This document shows, one piece after another, positions 61,485 to 64,000 of a stretch of 64,000 nucleotides of DNA. Where the stretch lies: NCBI RefSeq assembly GCF_001421765.1, contig NZ_LMLA01000012.1:124223-188222 (forward strand), written 5' to 3'. A model generated the notes under the pieces. It worked only from the letters and a program-made list of their open reading frames with translations. It did no database searches and had not been told where the DNA came from. Each line of letters begins with the position of its first letter. The first letter of the stretch is position 1. The stretch comes from Sphingomonas sp. Leaf32. GTDB taxonomy: Bacteria > Pseudomonadota > Alphaproteobacteria > Sphingomonadales > Sphingomonadaceae. The position numbers and the translations under genes are program-made.

Positions 61485-61721
61485 TCAGCCCTTGTGCTCG
61501 TCGATATAGGTGATCGCGTCCTTGACGGTCGTGATCTTTTCGGCGGCATCGTCAGGGATCTCGACGCCGAATTCTTCCTCGAACGCCATGACCAGCTCGA
61601 CGATGTCGAGGCTGTCCGCGCCCAGATCGTCGATGAAGCTCGCGTCTTCGGTAACCTTTTCCGCTTCGACGCCGAGATGCTCGACGACGATCTTCTTAAC
61701 GCGTTCGGCGGTCTCGCTCAT
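61485..61721 (-). CDS. acpP: Acyl carrier protein
   Basis: 78-residue acidic carrier of acyl chains. The phosphopantetheine site is Ser in DDLGADSLDIVELVMAFEE; the rest (MSETAERVKKIVVEHLGV, AEKITTVKDAITYIDEH) is classic AcpP. GAGGG is seven bases before ATG 61721, which favours it over the ATG two codons upstream. Confidence 0.97.
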   Translation of the reverse strand: MSETAERVKKIVVEHLGVEAEKVTEDASFIDDLGADSLDIVELVMAFEEEFGVEIPDDAAEKITTVKDAITYIDEHKG

Positions 61722-61812
61722 ATTCATTCCCTCTTCACATGTCGGGGTGTTTATTACCTGAATGCCCCTAAAGCGCGTCCGGCCCGTGCGCAAGAGCGCC
61801 GGTGCGGACGCA

Positions 61813-62322
61813 TCAGCCCCTGGCGGCGAACAGCCGGGCCAGCGTGGCGGCGTTGAACGCGTACCCGCCCATCAGCCGCTGGATACGGGTATCCGCCTTC
61901 TTCGCGCCGGCAAGGTTCATCATGCCGTCCATGAAGGCATCGACCTCCGCCGTCTGCTTGCGCGCCAGAAAGGCGTTCAGCACGGCAGGCGGCGTCTGGC
62001 TGAGGCGGCGGTTGACCGCGACCGGATCGACGCCCTTGGCCGAAAGGCCCGACGCCAGCGCCTCGACGGCGATGCTGGTGACAACGATGTCGCCCGCACG
62101 CGCATCCGCCTTGCCGGTGCCGGGCTGGCAGGTCGCGGCGTGGCGGCGGGCCGCCTTCACCAGCGCATCGGTCGCCGGCGTCGGCTTCTTGCCATCCAGC
62201 ACGCCGACGATCATGCCCTGCTGCATCTTCGCCAGATCGCCCTTGGGCAGCTTCGCCACCGTGCATTTGACGACATTGGCATCGCCCGCGGCCAGCATCG
62301 CCGCCATCAGCATCACGCTCAT
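61813..62322 (-). CDS. Small exported protein within the fab operon, unknown function
   Basis: Not recognised. 169 residues with a short hydrophobic N-terminus (MSVMLMAAMLAAG) that may be a signal sequence, two cysteines (VVKC and AATC), and a mostly helical body (PAVLNAFLARKQ, DAFMDGMMNLAG). ATG 62322 overlaps the fabG stop by four bases. It separates fabG from acpP. Confidence 0.65.
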   Translation of the reverse strand: MSVMLMAAMLAAGDANVVKCTVAKLPKGDLAKMQQGMIVGVLDGKKPTPATDALVKAARRHAATCQPGTGKADARAGDIVVTSIAVEALASGLSAKGVDPVAVNRRLSQTPPAVLNAFLARKQTAEVDAFMDGMMNLAGAKKADTRIQRLMGGYAFNAATLARLFAARG

Positions 62323-63056
62323 ATCATCGCCATCCCGCCGTTCACATGGATCGTCTGGCCGGTCACGTACCCGGCCTCACGACTGGCGAGATAGGCGACC
62401 GCCGCCGCCACGTCATCGCCCGCGCCCAACGCCCCGACCGGAATCCTGCCCAGCAGGGCGGTTTTCTGTGCCTCGGGCAGCACGTCGGTCATCGCCGACG
62501 CCATGAATCCCGGTGCGACGCAGTTGACGGTGATGCCCCGGCTGGCGAGTTCGGCCGCCAGCGCCTTCGACATGCCGACCAGACCCGCCTTCGACGCGGC
62601 ATAATTGGCCTGACCCGGATTGCCGGTCTGCCCGACGACCGAGGTGATCGACACGATCCGGCCGAAGCGCGCCTTCATCATCGGCTTGGCGGCGGCGCGG
62701 CACAGGCGGAACGCGGCTTCGAGGTTGACGCGAATCACCTGATCCCATTCGTCATCCTTCATCCGCATGGCGAGGTTGTCGCGGGTGACTCCGGCATTGT
62801 TGACGAGGATGTCGAGCTTGCCGAGCGCCGACACCGCCTGCGGCACCAGCGCATCGACCGCCGCCCCGTCCGACAGGTCGCAGACGAGCGTGACGTGATC
62901 GCCGCCCAACTCTGCGGCGAACGCCTCCAGCTTGGCCGCGTTGGAGCCGGACAGCGCCAGCCGCGCGCCCTGCGCGGCAAGTCCCCTGGCGATTGCGGAA
63001 CCCAGGCCGCCGCTGGCGCCGGTCACGAGGGCGGTCATTCCCTTTAGGTCGAACAT
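62319..63056 (-). CDS. fabG: 3-oxoacyl-ACP reductase FabG
   Basis: NADPH-dependent reductase of fatty-acid elongation. 245 residues, SDR fold: TGASGGLGSAIARGLAAQG, NNAGVTRDN, catalytic Ser in ITSVVGQTG and YAASKAGL. The C-terminal TGQTIHVNGGMAMI is FabG-like. It starts one base after the stop of the inserted GxxExxY gene; its GGAGA ribosome site overlaps the end of that gene. Confidence 0.96.
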   Translation of the reverse strand: MFDLKGMTALVTGASGGLGSAIARGLAAQGARLALSGSNAAKLEAFAAELGGDHVTLVCDLSDGAAVDALVPQAVSALGKLDILVNNAGVTRDNLAMRMKDDEWDQVIRVNLEAAFRLCRAAAKPMMKARFGRIVSITSVVGQTGNPGQANYAASKAGLVGMSKALAAELASRGITVNCVAPGFMASAMTDVLPEAQKTALLGRIPVGALGAGDDVAAAVAYLASREAGYVTGQTIHVNGGMAMI

Positions 63057-63057
63057 G

Positions 63058-63483
63058 TCATTCTCCGGAAGATTGGTTCACGCGGAGGCGCGGAGACGCG
63101 GAGGGGCGATAGTCGTTGACGATCCGGCGCAGCCCCTCCTTGAGCGTCTCGCCGCCAAAATTGATGAGCAGCCCTACGGGCTGTTTGGTCAGTCGCAAAT
63201 AGGTCAGTAGCTGTTTGCCATGAACCGGTGCCAGTCGGTCGACTGATTTGATTTCGACAAGGAGGCGCCCGGCAACGAGCAAGTCGATCTTGAACGCCGC
63301 TCGGAAACACTGGCCGTCGAATACGACGTCGATCGGTTGCTGTCGCACGACCGAATATACCATCTGTTCGAGCCGCCCGGCCAATAGCATTTCATAGACG
63401 CTCTCCAGAAGCCTTGGACCTAGTTCTCGATGCAGTCGCAGCGCAACGTCGATGACGTCACCGGAGATTGCTTCCAGGTCCAT
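63058..63483 (-). CDS. GxxExxY-family protein (PD-(D/E)XK nuclease-like)
   Basis: 141-residue member of the GxxExxY family, function unknown. The name-giving motif appears as GPRLLESVYEMLLAGRL, where the Gly that normally precedes LLESVY is Arg24. FKIDLLVAGRLLVEIKSV has Asp67 and Glu77-x-Lys79, as in PD-(D/E)XK nucleases. The ATG at 63483 has its GGAGG (63488-63492, minus strand) supplied by the right inverted repeat; the left repeat encodes the tail SASPRLRVN. Less GC-rich than the flanking fab genes. Confidence 0.8.
   Translation of the reverse strand: MDLEAISGDVIDVALRLHRELGPRLLESVYEMLLAGRLEQMVYSVVRQQPIDVVFDGQCFRAAFKIDLLVAGRLLVEIKSVDRLAPVHGKQLLTYLRLTKQPVGLLINFGGETLKEGLRRIVNDYRPSASPRLRVNQSSGE
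63075..63104. repeat. Left 30-bp inverted repeat of the GxxExxY unit
   Basis: Perfect inverted copy of 63488-63517. Internally built of CGCGGAG-type steps. Read on the minus strand it encodes the last part of the GxxExxY protein. Confidence 0.95.
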
Positions 63484-63487
63484 ACTT

Positions 63488-63517
63488 CCTCCGCGTCTCC
63501 GCGCCTCCGCGTGAACC
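63488..63517. repeat. Right 30-bp inverted repeat of the GxxExxY unit
   Basis: Perfect inverted copy of 63075-63104. On the minus strand its last five bases (GGAGG) form the ribosome site of the GxxExxY gene, four bases before the start codon. Confidence 0.95.
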
Positions 63518-63521
63518 GATT

Positions 63522-64000
63522 TTACAACCGCCCGACCAGCGCCTCGATATCGGCCATGGTCACCACGCTGGTCGCGGTCGCGTCGGGGGCGATGCGTTTT
63601 ACCATTGCGCCCAGCACCTTGCCGCCCAGTTCCACGAAATCACCGACGCCCGCATCCTGCATCGCCAGCACCGATTCCCGCCAGCGGACCATGCCGGTGA
63701 CCTGTTCGACCAGCAGTCGGCGGATCGTTTCGGGATCGGCGACCGGCGCGGCGGTGACGTTGGCGTAGACCGGCACGACCGGTGCGGACAGCGCGACATC
63801 GGCCAGCGCCGCCGCCATCGCATCGGCCGCGGGCTGCATCATCGGGCAGTGGAACGGGGCGGACACCGGCAGCACGACCGCGCGCTTGATGCCCATTTCC
63901 TTCGCCAGCGGCACGGCACGCTCGATCGCCGCCTTCGCGCCCGAGATGACGACCTGCGACGGGTCGTTGTCGTTGGCGACGGTGCAAACGTCACCCTCCG
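63522..64000 (-). CDS. fabD: Malonyl-CoA:ACP transacylase, N-terminus beyond window edge
   Basis: Loads malonyl groups onto ACP. The C-terminal 159 residues or so are visible: CTVANDNDPSQVVISGAK, the catalytic His in VSAPFHCPMMQPAAD, ANVTAAPVADP and a C-terminal FVELGGKVLGAMVKRI. The active-site Ser lies outside the window. The stop (TAA, 63522-63524) is five bases before the right inverted repeat of the GxxExxY unit. Confidence 0.95.
   Translation of the reverse strand, partial: EGDVCTVANDNDPSQVVISGAKAAIERAVPLAKEMGIKRAVVLPVSAPFHCPMMQPAADAMAAALADVALSAPVVPVYANVTAAPVADPETIRRLLVEQVTGMVRWRESVLAMQDAGVGDFVELGGKVLGAMVKRIAPDATATSVVTMADIEALVGRL

Larger units (their letters stand above)
63071..63521. 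mobile_element. Candidate mobile unit: GxxExxY gene between perfect 30-bp inverted repeats
   Basis: The left repeat 63075-63104 and the right repeat 63488-63517 are exact reverse complements over 30 bases (left begins GGTTCACGCGGAGGCG). Immediately outside them is the same 4-base direct repeat, GATT (63071-63074 and 63518-63521), as expected for a target-site duplication. The unit is 443 bases between repeat ends and has no recognisable transposase other than the GxxExxY gene itself. It sits in the fabD-fabG junction. Confidence 0.72.

Overview
The window is about 64 kb of high-GC DNA from an alphaproteobacterium, most likely a member of the Sphingomonadaceae. This rests on gene content and gene order: secG-pyrG, fabD/fabG/acpP/fabF/mltG, ChpT, alpha-type RpoH, a zwf-pgl-edd-glk-eda Entner-Doudoroff block, and dispersed palindromes of the kind common in sphingomonads. 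It looks like chromosomal core sequence with a few accessory insertions. No CRISPR array, tRNA, rRNA, prophage or classical insertion sequence was seen. The names are my reading of translations; no database search was possible.

Layout. 1-4.9 kb: partial Fe-superoxide dismutase, pspF, and a divergent phage-shock operon behind a textbook sigma-54 promoter (small membrane peptide, pspA, pspB, pspC, then four more one-helix PspB-like proteins), followed by sufE. 5-8 kb: a hemerythrin-like protein, a structured intergenic region, a ferredoxin, a J-domain protein, the RNase P RNA gene and ampD-like amidase. 8-14.5 kb: chemotaxis cluster cheA-cheW-cheY-cheB-cheR, preceded by a JAMM peptidase/chpT pair. 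14.5-24.4 kb: RluA-family pseudouridine synthase, rpoH, mtgA, dnaX-ybaB, a low-GC DUF4279 island, an ABC-F ATPase and a serine hydrolase.

24.4-40.1 kb is a lipid/acyl-CoA region: two AMP-forming acyl-CoA ligases, a fused hydratase/3-hydroxyacyl-CoA dehydrogenase, two adjacent acyl-CoA dehydrogenases and TesB on the plus strand; then a minus-strand operon of acyl-CoA dehydrogenase, APH-like kinase and SDR that recalls the ACAD10/11 and LvaACD logic for 4-hydroxyacyl-CoA, next to a divergent tandem TetR regulator. A catalase-like protein and NhaA lie in the same region. 40-50.3 kb: dnaE, hdeD, a lolC/E-lolD-glutathione peroxidase operon, a heat-shock hsp20 with an RpoH-like promoter, pyrG and secG. 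50.5-52.6 kb: MarR regulator, an NlpC/P60-like protein that has lost its catalytic cysteine, and argC. 52.7-58.6 kb: zwf-pgl-edd-glk-eda, interrupted by two copies of a palindromic repeat. 58.8-64 kb: the fatty-acid synthesis operon (fabD partial, fabG, a small secreted protein, acpP, fabF, mltG, small secreted protein).

The most striking object is at 63071-63521. A GxxExxY-family gene lies between perfect 30-bp inverted repeats, which are bounded by a 4-bp direct repeat (GATT), and the unit sits between fabD and fabG. The repeats also supply the gene's Shine-Dalgarno sequence and its C-terminal codons. It looks like a small mobile unit with no recognisable transposase.
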